Source: Pseudarthrobacter chlorophenolicus (lineage in GTDB: Bacteria; Actinomycetota; Actinomycetes; Actinomycetales; Micrococcaceae). From it: a DNA stretch of 59,508 nt. Below are positions 50,790 through 59,415 of the stretch, piece after piece. Location: positions 1-59,508 of the forward strand of contig NZ_JZTW01000022.1 in NCBI RefSeq assembly GCF_000962805.1, given 5' to 3'. The notes below the pieces were generated by a model, which saw only the letters and a program-made list of their open reading frames with translations, did not search any database and had not been told where the DNA came from. Within the stretch, counting starts at the first letter, position 1; every line of letters begins with the position of its first letter. The position numbers were made by a program, and so were the translations under genes.

Positions 50790-52567
50790 GCCCTGCCAAC
50801 ATTGACGACGCCTCAGGGCCCCTGGACTCCGGGGGCGGGAGGCCGCTGACGCGCAAGGAGATCCGGGCACGGGAGAAGAGCCTCGACACCGGTGGCCAGG
50901 GTGCTGTCCCTGAGCAGGCCTACGAGACCGGTGCCGACGTGCCCCCGCAGCCTGCAGATCCCCCGGCGGTCCCTGCACAACCGGCCACCGGCCCCACTGC
51001 CGCAGCGCCGGTGCCGGCCGCACCGGCCGGGCCCCCTTCCATCCAGGAGGCGGCCACGGACAGCAAGGCACCGAGTGGCGGAACGTCCGACGACGGAGGT
51101 CACCATGGTGCCGCATGGCAGGAGCCGGGCGCGCACGGCGCACCTGAGCAACCCGGACCCGTCGCGGACAACGTCAGTGGCCCCCTCGAAACCGGCCACC
51201 AACACGGCGAAGTGTACGCGGCCGATGACCACCAGGACCTGCACAGGGACGGGGAACACCCGGCGACGGACGCTCACGAGTACGCGGGAGACCCCCACTA
51301 TGCGGACCCGGCCCAATACCCGGACGGCCACGAATACCATGACAACGCCCATTACGGACAGGTCCACGGCGATGCCGGCTACCACGACGACCTGCACGCC
51401 GGGGATTCCGGCCACCACACCGGCCACCCGGACGACGTGCACCACGCCGATACCGCAGCGCACAGCCTCATCGCCGGTTCAACGGCAACCCAGGTAGTGG
51501 CGAGGCCCTCCAAGAAGGTGCGCCGCCGCCGCAGGCTGCTGGCGCTCTTCCTCACCCTCGCTGTTTTCGTCACGGCCGTGGCCGTTGGCGCACAGTTCCT
51601 CAAACCCCTCCTCGGCAGCACCAAAGCCAGCGACTTCCCGGGCCCCGGCTCGGGCCAGGTCCAGGTAACGGTGGACAACGGGGAAGGCACCCGTTCGGTG
51701 GCCATGGACCTTGAAAGCAAGGGCGTGGTGGCCAACGCTGACACGTTCCTGCAGGCGTTCAGCGCATCTGGCGGCACGCTGGCCCCGGGTGACTACACCT
51801 TCAAGTCTGAAATGAAGAACAAGGACGCAGTCGACGTCCTCCTGGGCCAGGACAAGGGCAAAGTGATCTACTTCGCCCTCAGCGCGGGCCTGCGGGTCAA
51901 CGAATCCCTCCAGGCCATCTCCGAGGGTTCCGGCGTATCCATCCAGCAGCTCCAGGCGCTCAGCAACGATCCGGCACAGTTCGGCCTGCCGGCAAACGCC
52001 AAGAACCTTGAGGGCTACCTCGCGCCTGGCGAGCACCGCTTCCCGCTGGGCACATCCGCCAAGGACATCCTGCAAGCCCTGGTCAAGGTGACCGTGGACG
52101 AGCTGGTGTCGCAGGGAATCACCGATCCTGCCAAGCAGTACCAGGCCGTGATCGTGGCCAGCATCGTCCAGGCCGAAGGCGGCCAGGCCGAATACGGCGA
52201 TGTCGCCGGGGCCATCTACAACCGGCTCAAGCCCAACGACCAGACCGGCGGCTTCCTGCAGGTCGACTCGGCAGTGACGTACGGGCTCGGGACCAAGAGC
52301 TACAACTTCACGGACGAGCAGCGCCAGGACAAGTCCAACCCGTACAACACGTATGCGAACCCCGGGCTTCCACCGGGACCCATCGGCTCGCCGGGCAAGA
52401 CTGCAATCGACGCCGCCGCCAGGCCCAAGACCAACGACTACCTCTTCTGGGTGACGGTCAACCTGGACACCAAGGAGACCAAGTTCGCCAAAACCCTGGC
52501 CGAACACAATGTCTACGTTGAGCAGTACAACACCTGGTGCCGGGCGAACGTGGGCCGCTGCACATGA
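50786..52567 (+). CDS. mltG: Endolytic murein transglycosylase MltG with a His-rich cytoplasmic arm
   Basis: A 593-residue protein. Residues 1-105 are Pro/Ala-rich. Residues 106-226 hold 22 His with many Asp and Tyr (for example YPDGHEYHDNAHYGQVHG), an unusual composition. A basic patch (KKVRRRRR) and one membrane helix (about 251-271) follow. The YceG domain then includes VIVASIVQAEGGQAEYGDVA with the catalytic Glu464 and ends with NPYNTYANPGLPPGPIG and a DYLFWV segment. MltG cuts nascent glycan strands. The His-rich part faces the cytoplasm by topology. GTG start overlaps ruvX; its stop overlaps aroE. Confidence 0.93.
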   Translation: MSPANIDDASGPLDSGGGRPLTRKEIRAREKSLDTGGQGAVPEQAYETGADVPPQPADPPAVPAQPATGPTAAAPVPAAPAGPPSIQEAATDSKAPSGGTSDDGGHHGAAWQEPGAHGAPEQPGPVADNVSGPLETGHQHGEVYAADDHQDLHRDGEHPATDAHEYAGDPHYADPAQYPDGHEYHDNAHYGQVHGDAGYHDDLHAGDSGHHTGHPDDVHHADTAAHSLIAGSTATQVVARPSKKVRRRRRLLALFLTLAVFVTAVAVGAQFLKPLLGSTKASDFPGPGSGQVQVTVDNGEGTRSVAMDLESKGVVANADTFLQAFSASGGTLAPGDYTFKSEMKNKDAVDVLLGQDKGKVIYFALSAGLRVNESLQAISEGSGVSIQQLQALSNDPAQFGLPANAKNLEGYLAPGEHRFPLGTSAKDILQALVKVTVDELVSQGITDPAKQYQAVIVASIVQAEGGQAEYGDVAGAIYNRLKPNDQTGGFLQVDSAVTYGLGTKSYNFTDEQRQDKSNPYNTYANPGLPPGPIGSPGKTAIDAAARPKTNDYLFWVTVNLDTKETKFAKTLAEHNVYVEQYNTWCRANVGRCT

Positions 52568-53424
52568 CCCTGCGGGCAGCAGTGCTGGGGCACCCGATCA
52601 GTCATTCGAAGTCCCCGGCCCTGCACCTGGCTGCCTACCGGCAGCTGGGTGCAGACATCAGCTACACGGCAATCGACGTCACCGAGCAACTCCTCCCGGG
52701 CCTGATGGGGCAGGTCCGCCATCAGGCGGGATGGTGCGGACTTTCGGTGACCATGCCGTTGAAGACCGCCATGCTGGGATATGTGGACGAGGTCCGCGGC
52801 ATCGCCCGGACCCTCGGTGTTGTCAATACGGTTTCCTTCGAGGAAGACGAACACGGGGCACGGGCCATCGGCTCCAACACAGACGTGGCAGGAATCGTTA
52901 ACGCCCTCCGGCATGCGGGAGCGAACGCCGCACCCTCCGCGGTCATCCTCGGCGGAGGTGGCACCGCGGCGTCCGCGGTGGCCGCACTGCGGGAGCTGGG
53001 AACCCGCCGCGCGCAGATCTTCGTACGGGACCCTGCCCGCACCGCAGACGTCCGTGCAGCGGCCGCAGGTGCAGGCGTCGACCTCGACGTGCTGACGCTG
53101 GCTGAAGCCGTGCGGCCCACGGCTGCTGCCGACGTCGTGATTTCGACGTTGCCCCCCCGGGCGGCAGACGGCCTGGCTGCCGAAATAGCTGCCCTGAAGA
53201 CCGAAACGCCGGGCGTCCTGCTGGATGTTGCCTACGACCCCTGGCCCAGCCTGATCGCCTCGGTGTGGCAGGCGGGCGGCGGCACAGTGGTCCCCGGACT
53301 GGAGATGCTGCTGTACCAGGCAGTGGAACAGGTGCGCCTGTTCACCGGCCGCGGGGATGACGTTAATGCAGCTGTCATAGATGTGATGTGCGCCTCAGTC
53401 GGCCTTCCCCGACGGGCTTTGTAA
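52564..53424 (+). CDS. aroE: Shikimate dehydrogenase
   Basis: A 286-residue enzyme. AVLGHPISHSKSPALHLAAY carries the Ser/Ser shikimate site, LSVTMPLKTAM the catalytic Lys, IGSNTDVAGIVNAL the Asp, and VILGGGGTAASAVAALRELG the NADP-binding loop, with EMLLYQAVEQVRLF near the end. It reduces 3-dehydroshikimate in the shikimate pathway. ATGA overlap with mltG links cell-wall and aromatic-synthesis genes in one transcript. The dehydroquinase step (aroD/aroQ) is not encoded in this window. Confidence 0.95.
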   Translation: MTLRAAVLGHPISHSKSPALHLAAYRQLGADISYTAIDVTEQLLPGLMGQVRHQAGWCGLSVTMPLKTAMLGYVDEVRGIARTLGVVNTVSFEEDEHGARAIGSNTDVAGIVNALRHAGANAAPSAVILGGGGTAASAVAALRELGTRRAQIFVRDPARTADVRAAAAGAGVDLDVLTLAEAVRPTAAADVVISTLPPRAADGLAAEIAALKTETPGVLLDVAYDPWPSLIASVWQAGGGTVVPGLEMLLYQAVEQVRLFTGRGDDVNAAVIDVMCASVGLPRRAL

Positions 53425-53450
53425 CCGCCCTACGTGGCAGGATGGAAGAT

Positions 53451-54650
53451 ATGTTGCGTTGGTTGACTGCCGGTGAATCCCATGGTCCGGCTCTGATGGG
53501 AATTATTGAAGGCGTCCCCGCCGGTGTTGAAATCACCAGCGGGCACATCGCAGACTCCCTGGCCCGCCGCCGCCTCGGATATGGCCGCGGCGCCCGGATG
53601 AAGTTCGAACAGGACGTTGTCACCATCCTTGGCGGCGTCCGGCACGGTGTGACCCAGGGCGGTCCCGTGGCTGTCCAGGTGGGAAACACCGAATGGCCCA
53701 AGTGGGAGCAGATCATGGCGCCGGATCCCGTGGATCCGGAACTCCTCGCCGACCAGGCGCGCAACGCGCCCCTGACACGCCCGCGTCCGGGCCATGCCGA
53801 CTTTACCGGCATGCAGAAATACGGCTTCGATGAAGCCCGCCCCGTGCTGGAACGTGCCAGCGCCCGCGAGACCGCCACCCGGGTGGCCATGGGTACTGTC
53901 GCCGCGCAGTTCCTCAAGCACCTCGGCATCGAACTCGTCAGCCACACGGTGTCGATCGCCAGCGTTTCCGTTCCCGACGGCCGCCCGCTCCCTGAGCCCG
54001 CAGACGTCATCGCCCTGGACGCTGATCCGCTGCGCTGCTTCGACCGGGAAACCTCGGACGCCATGGTCGCCGAGGTTGACGCCGCCCACAAAGAAGGCGA
54101 AACCCTCGGTGGCGTAGTGGAGGTCCTGGCGTACGGCCTGCCGCCCGGACTGGGCAGCTACGTCCACTGGGACCGCCGCCTTGATTCCCGCCTGGCTGCC
54201 GCCCTCATGGGTATCCAGGCCATCAAGGGCGTCGAAGTGGGCGACGGATTCCGGACTGCCGCACGCCGCGGCTCTGCGGCCCACGACGAAATCGTCCGGG
54301 ATGAAGACGGCCGGATTGTCCGCGCCAGCAACCGCGCAGGCGGCATCGAAGGCGGCATGAGCATCGGAGACGTCCTGCGTGTCCGCGCCGCCATGAAGCC
54401 GATCGCCACGGTGCCCCGCGCCCTGAAAACGATTGACGTGAGCACCGGCGAACCGGCAAAAGCCCACCACCAGCGCTCCGACGTCTGTGCCGTTCCGGCC
54501 GCAGGCGTGGTTGCCGAAGCCATGGTGGCGCTGGTCCTGGCCGAAGCCGTGACCGAGAAATTTGGCGGGGACTCCGTGGCGGAGACCGCCCGCAACATCA
54601 AGGGTTACCTGGACAACATTCCGGCGTCCCTGGACTCGATCGGCCAGTAG
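53451..54650 (+). CDS. aroC: Chorismate synthase
   Basis: A 399-residue FMN-dependent enzyme. LRWLTAGESHGPALMGIIEG is the signature opening, followed by RRRLGYGRGARMKFEQD, RPGHADFTGMQKYG, ASARETATRVAMGTVA and a GGIEGGMSIGD block. It converts EPSP to chorismate. I start at the ATG at 53451, where the conserved opening begins. A 1-base overlap (TAGTG) couples it to aroK. The order aroE-aroC-aroK-aroB is typical of actinobacteria. Confidence 0.97.
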   Translation: MLRWLTAGESHGPALMGIIEGVPAGVEITSGHIADSLARRRLGYGRGARMKFEQDVVTILGGVRHGVTQGGPVAVQVGNTEWPKWEQIMAPDPVDPELLADQARNAPLTRPRPGHADFTGMQKYGFDEARPVLERASARETATRVAMGTVAAQFLKHLGIELVSHTVSIASVSVPDGRPLPEPADVIALDADPLRCFDRETSDAMVAEVDAAHKEGETLGGVVEVLAYGLPPGLGSYVHWDRRLDSRLAAALMGIQAIKGVEVGDGFRTAARRGSAAHDEIVRDEDGRIVRASNRAGGIEGGMSIGDVLRVRAAMKPIATVPRALKTIDVSTGEPAKAHHQRSDVCAVPAAGVVAEAMVALVLAEAVTEKFGGDSVAETARNIKGYLDNIPASLDSIGQ

Positions 54651-55219
54651 TGCCCGCCCAAAGCACCACCGGGCCCGCCGGTAACCGGCCGATCGTCCTG
54701 ATCGGCCCCATGGCCGTGGGCAAGTCCGCCATCGGACAACAACTGGCCCAACAGCTCGGTGCACCCTTCGTTGACACGGACGCCGTGATCGTGGCGGGCC
54801 ACGGCTCCATCGCCGAAATCTTCGCCGGCCGGGGCGAACGCGCCTTCCGCGAGATTGAGGCCCGTGCTGTTGCCTCCGCCGTTGAAGCGGCCGAAGGCAC
54901 AGCCACGGTCATCTCCCTCGGCGGGGGAGCTGTCTTGGACTCGGGAACGCAGCAGCTGATTGGCCGCTGCACAGTGGTCTACCTCGAATGCGACGCGAAT
55001 ACCGTCGCTGCCCGCATTGCCCGCAACTCCGGGCGCCCCCTCCTGGCAGGGGACGCCATGGGACGCTGGACAGAAATGTTCGCCACCCGCAAGCCGGTCT
55101 ACGAGAGGCTTGCAGACATCACCCTGGACGTGCGCCAGGGCTCGATATCCGAGCTCGGCAACCGGCTGGAAGCAGCACTGCGCGACTACGCAGCTGCCAA
55201 ACAGGAAGTTGAAAAGTGA
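54650..55219 (+). CDS. aroK: Shikimate kinase
   Basis: A 189-residue P-loop kinase. VLIGPMAVGKSAIGQQLAQQ is the Walker A. FVDTDAVI carries the shikimate-binding Asp, FAGRGERAFREIEA the substrate Arg, SLGGGAVLDSG the Walker B region, and NSGRPLL the lid Arg area. It phosphorylates shikimate at O3. The GTG start overlaps the aroC stop by one base, and its TGA overlaps the aroB GTG, so expression is coupled on both sides. Confidence 0.95.
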   Translation: MPAQSTTGPAGNRPIVLIGPMAVGKSAIGQQLAQQLGAPFVDTDAVIVAGHGSIAEIFAGRGERAFREIEARAVASAVEAAEGTATVISLGGGAVLDSGTQQLIGRCTVVYLECDANTVAARIARNSGRPLLAGDAMGRWTEMFATRKPVYERLADITLDVRQGSISELGNRLEAALRDYAAAKQEVEK

Positions 55220-56307
55220 ACACCTCATCAACAGTCATCAAGGTCACCGGTGAATCCGCCGCCAACAACTACGACGTTGTGGTGGGGCGGGGCCTGCTTG
55301 GTACCCTTCCGGAAATCCTGGGGGAGCGGGTGCGGCGCGTGCTGGTCATCCACCCACGGGCCCTGCGCCTCACCGGCGACACTGTCCGCGATGACCTCGA
55401 GGCCGCAGGCTTCACCGCGCTGACCGCGGAAATCCCGGACGCCGAAGAAGGCAAGCACATCCAGGTCGCTGCCTTCTGCTGGCAGGTCCTGGGCCAGAAC
55501 GACTTCACCAGGTCTGACGCCATCGTGGCTGTCGGCGGGGGAGCGGTCACCGACCTGGCGGGCTTCGTGGCCGCCACCTGGCTCCGCGGCGTCAAGGTTA
55601 TCCACATGCCCACCAGCCTGCTGGGCATGGTGGACGCGTCCGTAGGCGGCAAGACCGGCATCAATACCGCCGAAGGCAAGAACCTGGTAGGCGCCTTCCA
55701 CCCGCCGGCAGCTGTCCTGGCGGACCTGGACACCCTGGATACCCTGCCCAGGAACGAACTCATCTCGGGCATGGCCGAAGTCGTCAAATGCGGCTTCATC
55801 GCGGACCCCGCCATCCTTGAGCTTGTCGAGAAGGACTTTGAAGCCGTCACCGATCCGCGGTCAGAGACGCTCCGCGAGCTCATTGAACGTGCCATCGCCG
55901 TCAAAGCCAAAGTGGTTTCGGAAGACCTGAAGGAATCCGGGCTGCGCGAAATCCTCAACTACGGCCACACCCTGGGCCACGCCATCGAACTGGTGGAACG
56001 CTACTCGTGGCGGCACGGCGCCGCTGTATCCGTTGGCATGATGTTCGCTGCGGAACTCGCCCGCAGCGTGGGCCGGCTGAGCGATGCCGACGCCGACAGG
56101 CACCGGAGCATCCTCGAAGGCCTGGGGCTTCCGGTCACCTACCGGCGGGACCGTTGGCAGGGCCTGCTGGACGGCATGCGCCGGGACAAGAAGTCCCGCG
56201 GCGACCTGCTGCGGTTCGTCGTGCTGGACGGTGTGGCCAAGCCGGGCATCCTGGACGTCCCCGACACGTCCCTCTTGTTCGCCGCCTACCAGGAAGTCGC
56301 TTCCTGA
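55216..56307 (+). CDS. aroB: 3-Dehydroquinate synthase
   Basis: A 363-residue NAD-dependent lyase. YDVVVGRGLLG opens it. The NAD site has VAVGGGAVTDLAGFVAATWL, then PTSLLGMVDASVGGKTGIN, GMAEVVKCGFI (zinc Glu) and LNYGHTLGHAIE (zinc His). It converts DAHP to 3-dehydroquinate, the second shikimate step. GTGA overlap with aroK; the stop overlaps the next ATG (TGATG). Confidence 0.97.
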   Translation: MNTSSTVIKVTGESAANNYDVVVGRGLLGTLPEILGERVRRVLVIHPRALRLTGDTVRDDLEAAGFTALTAEIPDAEEGKHIQVAAFCWQVLGQNDFTRSDAIVAVGGGAVTDLAGFVAATWLRGVKVIHMPTSLLGMVDASVGGKTGINTAEGKNLVGAFHPPAAVLADLDTLDTLPRNELISGMAEVVKCGFIADPAILELVEKDFEAVTDPRSETLRELIERAIAVKAKVVSEDLKESGLREILNYGHTLGHAIELVERYSWRHGAAVSVGMMFAAELARSVGRLSDADADRHRSILEGLGLPVTYRRDRWQGLLDGMRRDKKSRGDLLRFVVLDGVAKPGILDVPDTSLLFAAYQEVAS

Positions 56308-56825
56308 TGCAGGGCGACATGGAAGGCACCGCCGAATGGCCCGAGGCAGGTTTCCCGGGTATCCGGATCAACCCTGAAACCCTGCTGCCCCAAATCGTCA
56401 ACGATGATGCGTGCCGGGAAGCGCTTGCAGCGTCCAGTGATCCCGCAGACCACGTCTTCGTGCTGCTGGTGGAGGGCCACGGGGCAGAAGCTGCCGAACT
56501 GCTTGCCGAAGCCCGGTTCAATGACCCGGAATCCTTCCGGCTGCGGGCGTTCGAGGCAGAGGTCCTGCGGGTTTCGAACCGGTTGGACAGGGCTGTGGAG
56601 CTTTTCCGCCAGCTCCTGCACGAGGTCCAGGGGACCCCGAAGGAAGCCCTGGCGTTGCAGTTCCTCGGCAAGACCCAGTACACGGCCGGGCAGACGTCCG
56701 CTGCGGTGGAATCCTTTGCCCGCGCCTTGGACCTGCGCGTGGCACAGTCCGCCGATGCGGCCCTGATCTACTCCTCGACCGTCGCCCTGCAGCGTGCACG
56801 GGACGTATTGGACCTGGCCTGCTGA
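56307..56825 (+). CDS. Tetratricopeptide-repeat hypothetical protein
   Basis: A 172-residue protein. Its middle and C-terminal parts have TPR-like helices: AEVLRVSNRLDRAVELFRQL, KEALALQFLGKTQYTAGQTS and AVESFARALDLRVAQSAD. The N-terminal 50 residues contain FPGIRINPETLLPQIVNDDA and an acidic start. It is translated from an ATG overlapping the aroB stop and precedes efp by 172 bases. Where many genomes have aroQ or pepQ next to aroB, this window has this gene. A protein-interaction role is inferred from the repeats only. Confidence 0.8.
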   Translation: MQGDMEGTAEWPEAGFPGIRINPETLLPQIVNDDACREALAASSDPADHVFVLLVEGHGAEAAELLAEARFNDPESFRLRAFEAEVLRVSNRLDRAVELFRQLLHEVQGTPKEALALQFLGKTQYTAGQTSAAVESFARALDLRVAQSADAALIYSSTVALQRARDVLDLAC

Positions 56826-56997
56826 GACCCCGCTTTGGGCCGCCGGAGAAGTCCGCGCCCAATTGCCGGTAGAATGGTTTTTGAATTTTTCCCAGCTCCC
56901 CGGATCTTTGACAAAAACGTGCAGGCACGCCACGCGGCGGACTGCCCGGCATAGAACGTCTGACCACGCGCCAGACTGAGAAACCTAAGGAAACCCA

Positions 56998-57561
56998 GTG
57001 GCAACCACGAACGACATTAAGAACGGAACGGTCCTGAAGCTTGAGGGCCAGCTCTGGAACATCATCGAGTTCCAGCACGTCAAGCCCGGCAAGGGTGGCG
57101 CTTTCGTACGTACGAAAATGCGCAACGTGATGTCCGGCAAGGTTGTGGACAAGACGTTCAACGCCGGTCTCAAGATCGAAACCGCCACGGTTGACCGCCG
57201 GGACTACCAGTACCTGTACCAGGACGGCGCCGACTTCGTGTTCATGGACACCTCGGACTACGACCAGATCACCGTCTCCGGCGCCACCGTGGGCGACGCC
57301 ACCAACTTCATGCTCGAGAACCAGATGGTTAACATTGCCATCCACGAGGGCAACCCGCTGTACATCGAACTGCCGCCGAGCGTTGTCCTGGAAATCACCT
57401 ACACCGAGCCCGGCCTGCAGGGTGACCGCTCCTCCGCGGGCACCAAGCCGGCCACGCTGGAAACCGGCTACGAGATCCAGGTTCCGCTGTTCGTCGAAAA
57501 CAACACCAAGGTCAAGGTGGACACCCGTGACGGCAGCTACCTCGGCCGGGTCACTGAGTAG
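56998..57561 (+). CDS. efp: Elongation factor P
   Basis: A 187-residue EF-P. The KOW domain has DIKNGTVLKLEGQLWNIIEF and the tip loop HVKPGKGGAFVRTKMRN (Lys32 is the residue at the E-site tip). The two OB domains follow with YLYQDGADFVFMDTSDYDQI and LPPSVVLEITYTEPGLQGDR. It rescues ribosomes at polyproline, which fits the Pro-rich proteins nearby. GTG start. The 172-base gap upstream has a -10-like TAGAAT at about 56869-56874 and TTGACA at 56908-56913. It overlaps nusB by one base. Confidence 0.97.
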   Translation: MATTNDIKNGTVLKLEGQLWNIIEFQHVKPGKGGAFVRTKMRNVMSGKVVDKTFNAGLKIETATVDRRDYQYLYQDGADFVFMDTSDYDQITVSGATVGDATNFMLENQMVNIAIHEGNPLYIELPPSVVLEITYTEPGLQGDRSSAGTKPATLETGYEIQVPLFVENNTKVKVDTRDGSYLGRVTE

Positions 57562-57971
57562 TGAGCGCACGCGGTAAAGCCCGCAGCAGGGCACTGGATG
57601 TTCTCTTTGAAGCGGAGCAGCGCTCCGTTTCCGCCTTTGACGTCCTGCGTGCACGGCGCGAGAAGACCGACCAGATCGTCAACCCCTACACCCTGGAAAT
57701 CGTCGAAGGAGTGGTATCCCGCCAGTCAGCCATCGACGAGTTCCTGGAGACCTATTCGCAGGGCTGGAGCCTGGAGCGCATGCCTTCAGTGGACCGGATC
57801 ATCCTGCGCATCGGCACCTGGGAGCTGCTCTACAACGATGACGTCCCCGATGGCGTCGCCGTCAGCGAGGCCGTGGCCCTGGCCAAGACCCTGTCCACGG
57901 ACGAGTCGCCCCAGTTCATCAACGGACTCCTGGGCCGCCTGCAGCAGCTCAAGCCGTCGCTGCTGGCCTGA
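57561..57971 (+). CDS. nusB: Transcription antitermination factor NusB
   Basis: A 136-residue helical RNA-binding protein. GKARSRALDVLFEAEQRSVS is the family opening, followed by EIVEGVVSRQSAIDEFLETY and VAVSEAVALAKTLSTDESPQ, and FINGLLGRLQQL ends the protein. It supports rRNA transcription antitermination. The GTG start shares a base with the efp stop (TAGTG), and a strong terminator closes the unit. Confidence 0.96.
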   Translation: MSARGKARSRALDVLFEAEQRSVSAFDVLRARREKTDQIVNPYTLEIVEGVVSRQSAIDEFLETYSQGWSLERMPSVDRIILRIGTWELLYNDDVPDGVAVSEAVALAKTLSTDESPQFINGLLGRLQQLKPSLLA

Positions 57972-57985
57972 TCCACCCGCCAGCC

Positions 57986-58019
57986 AGGAAGGCCGCACCC
58001 GCAAGGGTGCGGCCTTCCT
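57986..58019 (+). terminator. Intrinsic terminator after nusB
   Basis: AGGAAGGCCGCACCC (57986-58000) pairs perfectly with GGGTGCGGCCTTCCT (58005-58019) around a GCAA tetraloop, 14 bases past the nusB stop. A tetraloop of the GNRA type adds stability. The downstream tail is GC-rich with GCGTTAAG. Confidence 0.92.
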
Positions 58020-58051
58020 GCGTTAAGGCGGCAGGCCGCCGTCGAACCCTT

Positions 58052-58098
58052 GCTTGTTCGCGGGGCAGAACCCACAAGGCTCGGATGCGCGAACAAGC
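58052..58098. repeat. Inverted repeat between nusB and the PrsW gene
   Basis: GCTTGTTCGCG (58052-58062) is the exact reverse complement of CGCGAACAAGC (58088-58098). An overlapping GCCCGGG...CCCGGGC dyad extends to 58138 at the protease stop. It probably ends minus-strand transcription. Confidence 0.5.
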
Positions 58099-58137
58099 CC
58101 GGGACGGGGCACAGGAACCCAGCGCGCCCTGCCCGGG

Positions 58138-59415
58138 CTAGGCGACAATTGCTGCCCGGAGCGCCAACACCCGCTGCAGCTGCTTACGCTCCTCAGCCTG
58201 GTGGAGCTGCACATCGCGGCCGCTGAGGATCCGCTGCCGGATGTTGGCCAGCAGCGTGGCTGCCCTGAGGAAGTCCTTCATCTGTTGCTTCTTTCCGTAG
58301 CCGGCTGCCCAGTTCAGCACGGTCCGCCGGCCGCCAATGGTGCCCAGCAATTCGACCTCCGCCGGGGTAAACCAGCCGGCGGCGGAGTACTCCAGCAGCC
58401 GCTGCCTGGTCAGCCGTTTTTCGGCAACCCGCAGCGCCACAATCCCGGCAACTGCGAGGCAGAAAATGGGCACCTGCACCACGAGGTAGTCCACCAGGAA
58501 GCCGCTGCCCATGCTGTTCCACCGGTTGTGCAGGAACATCGCAGGCACCAACCCCACGAAGAACGCCAGGATGGAAGCCCCGGTGTGCCATCGCCGCGCT
58601 GCGAAGCCCATGATCAGGCCCGTGGTCCCGGTGAAGATGGCGTGGGCGAATGGGGACATCACGCCGCGGAGGAAGAACACCTGGGCAAAATCGCCGCCCG
58701 GGCCGGGCGCCTCGGCGATGGCGCGGCCAAAGTAGAGGATGTTTTCGGTGAACGCGAAGCCGCCGGCAATCGTGAAGGCGAAAACCACGCCGTCCACCGG
58801 GCCGTCGAAATGCTTCCTGGCGAGCAGGAGGAGGACCAGCAGGCCAAGGGACTTCGCGAATTCCTCGACGATGGGAGCCTGCACCGTTGCCATGTAGGTC
58901 CGCAGGTCGGGTTCATCCGAGAACTGGAACGTCAGCACGAACAGCGGCTGCACCAGCAAAGTGACGGCAATCGACACCGCCGCGCCCCAGGTGAAGGCGA
59001 AGAACAGCAGCCGCTTTGGCTCCGGCTCCCACTTGTCGATGATGACAACAGCCAGCAGTACCAGGGAGAGCGGTATCAGGGATGCGACGAAGCCCCCTAC
59101 GAAGCCGGCCGTCCCCGTGTTTGCGAGCAGGAACGGCACCACCAGGAACAGGCTGAGGAATGCGAGGATGCCGCCCGCCACCGTGAGGCCAACCAGCCCG
59201 CCGTTGAGCCTTCCCCGGGTGCGCGATGCTCCCTGGTCCCGGTGGGGCATGACGCTGTTGACGGGGCGGCCGCGGTGGTCCGGGGCAGCCAGGTAGTGCT
59301 GCGGTTCAATATGGCCCATCCAGCTGGGATTCGCAGGGCCTGGCAGGGGACCGGAACCGCCTGGGCGGGAACCGTAGGGCGGGCCCGACGGCGGCTGGCG
59401 GGGATGCGTCGACAT
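58138..59415 (-). CDS. PrsW family intramembrane metalloprotease
   Basis: A 425-residue membrane protein. The first 85 residues are Pro/Gly/Ser-rich and basic. About eight hydrophobic segments follow, for example GGILAFLSLFLVVPFLLA and LVLLAVVIIDKW. The protease core has QAPIVEEFAKSLGLLVLLLL (the EExxK-type motif) and PFAHAIFTGTTGLIMGF, whose His is expected to bind metal, with ALRVA at a late helix. PrsW-type enzymes cleave anti-sigma factors or other membrane proteins; the substrate here is unknown. It lies alone on the minus strand; its promoter region runs to the window end. Confidence 0.88.
   Translation of the reverse strand: MSTHPRQPPSGPPYGSRPGGSGPLPGPANPSWMGHIEPQHYLAAPDHRGRPVNSVMPHRDQGASRTRGRLNGGLVGLTVAGGILAFLSLFLVVPFLLANTGTAGFVGGFVASLIPLSLVLLAVVIIDKWEPEPKRLLFFAFTWGAAVSIAVTLLVQPLFVLTFQFSDEPDLRTYMATVQAPIVEEFAKSLGLLVLLLLARKHFDGPVDGVVFAFTIAGGFAFTENILYFGRAIAEAPGPGGDFAQVFFLRGVMSPFAHAIFTGTTGLIMGFAARRWHTGASILAFFVGLVPAMFLHNRWNSMGSGFLVDYLVVQVPIFCLAVAGIVALRVAEKRLTRQRLLEYSAAGWFTPAEVELLGTIGGRRTVLNWAAGYGKKQQMKDFLRAATLLANIRQRILSGRDVQLHQAEERKQLQRVLALRAAIVA

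Noticed and set aside
53430..54764. Open frame opposite aroC and the start of aroK
   Set aside because: It crosses two conserved genes and has only Gly/His/Val-rich sequence.
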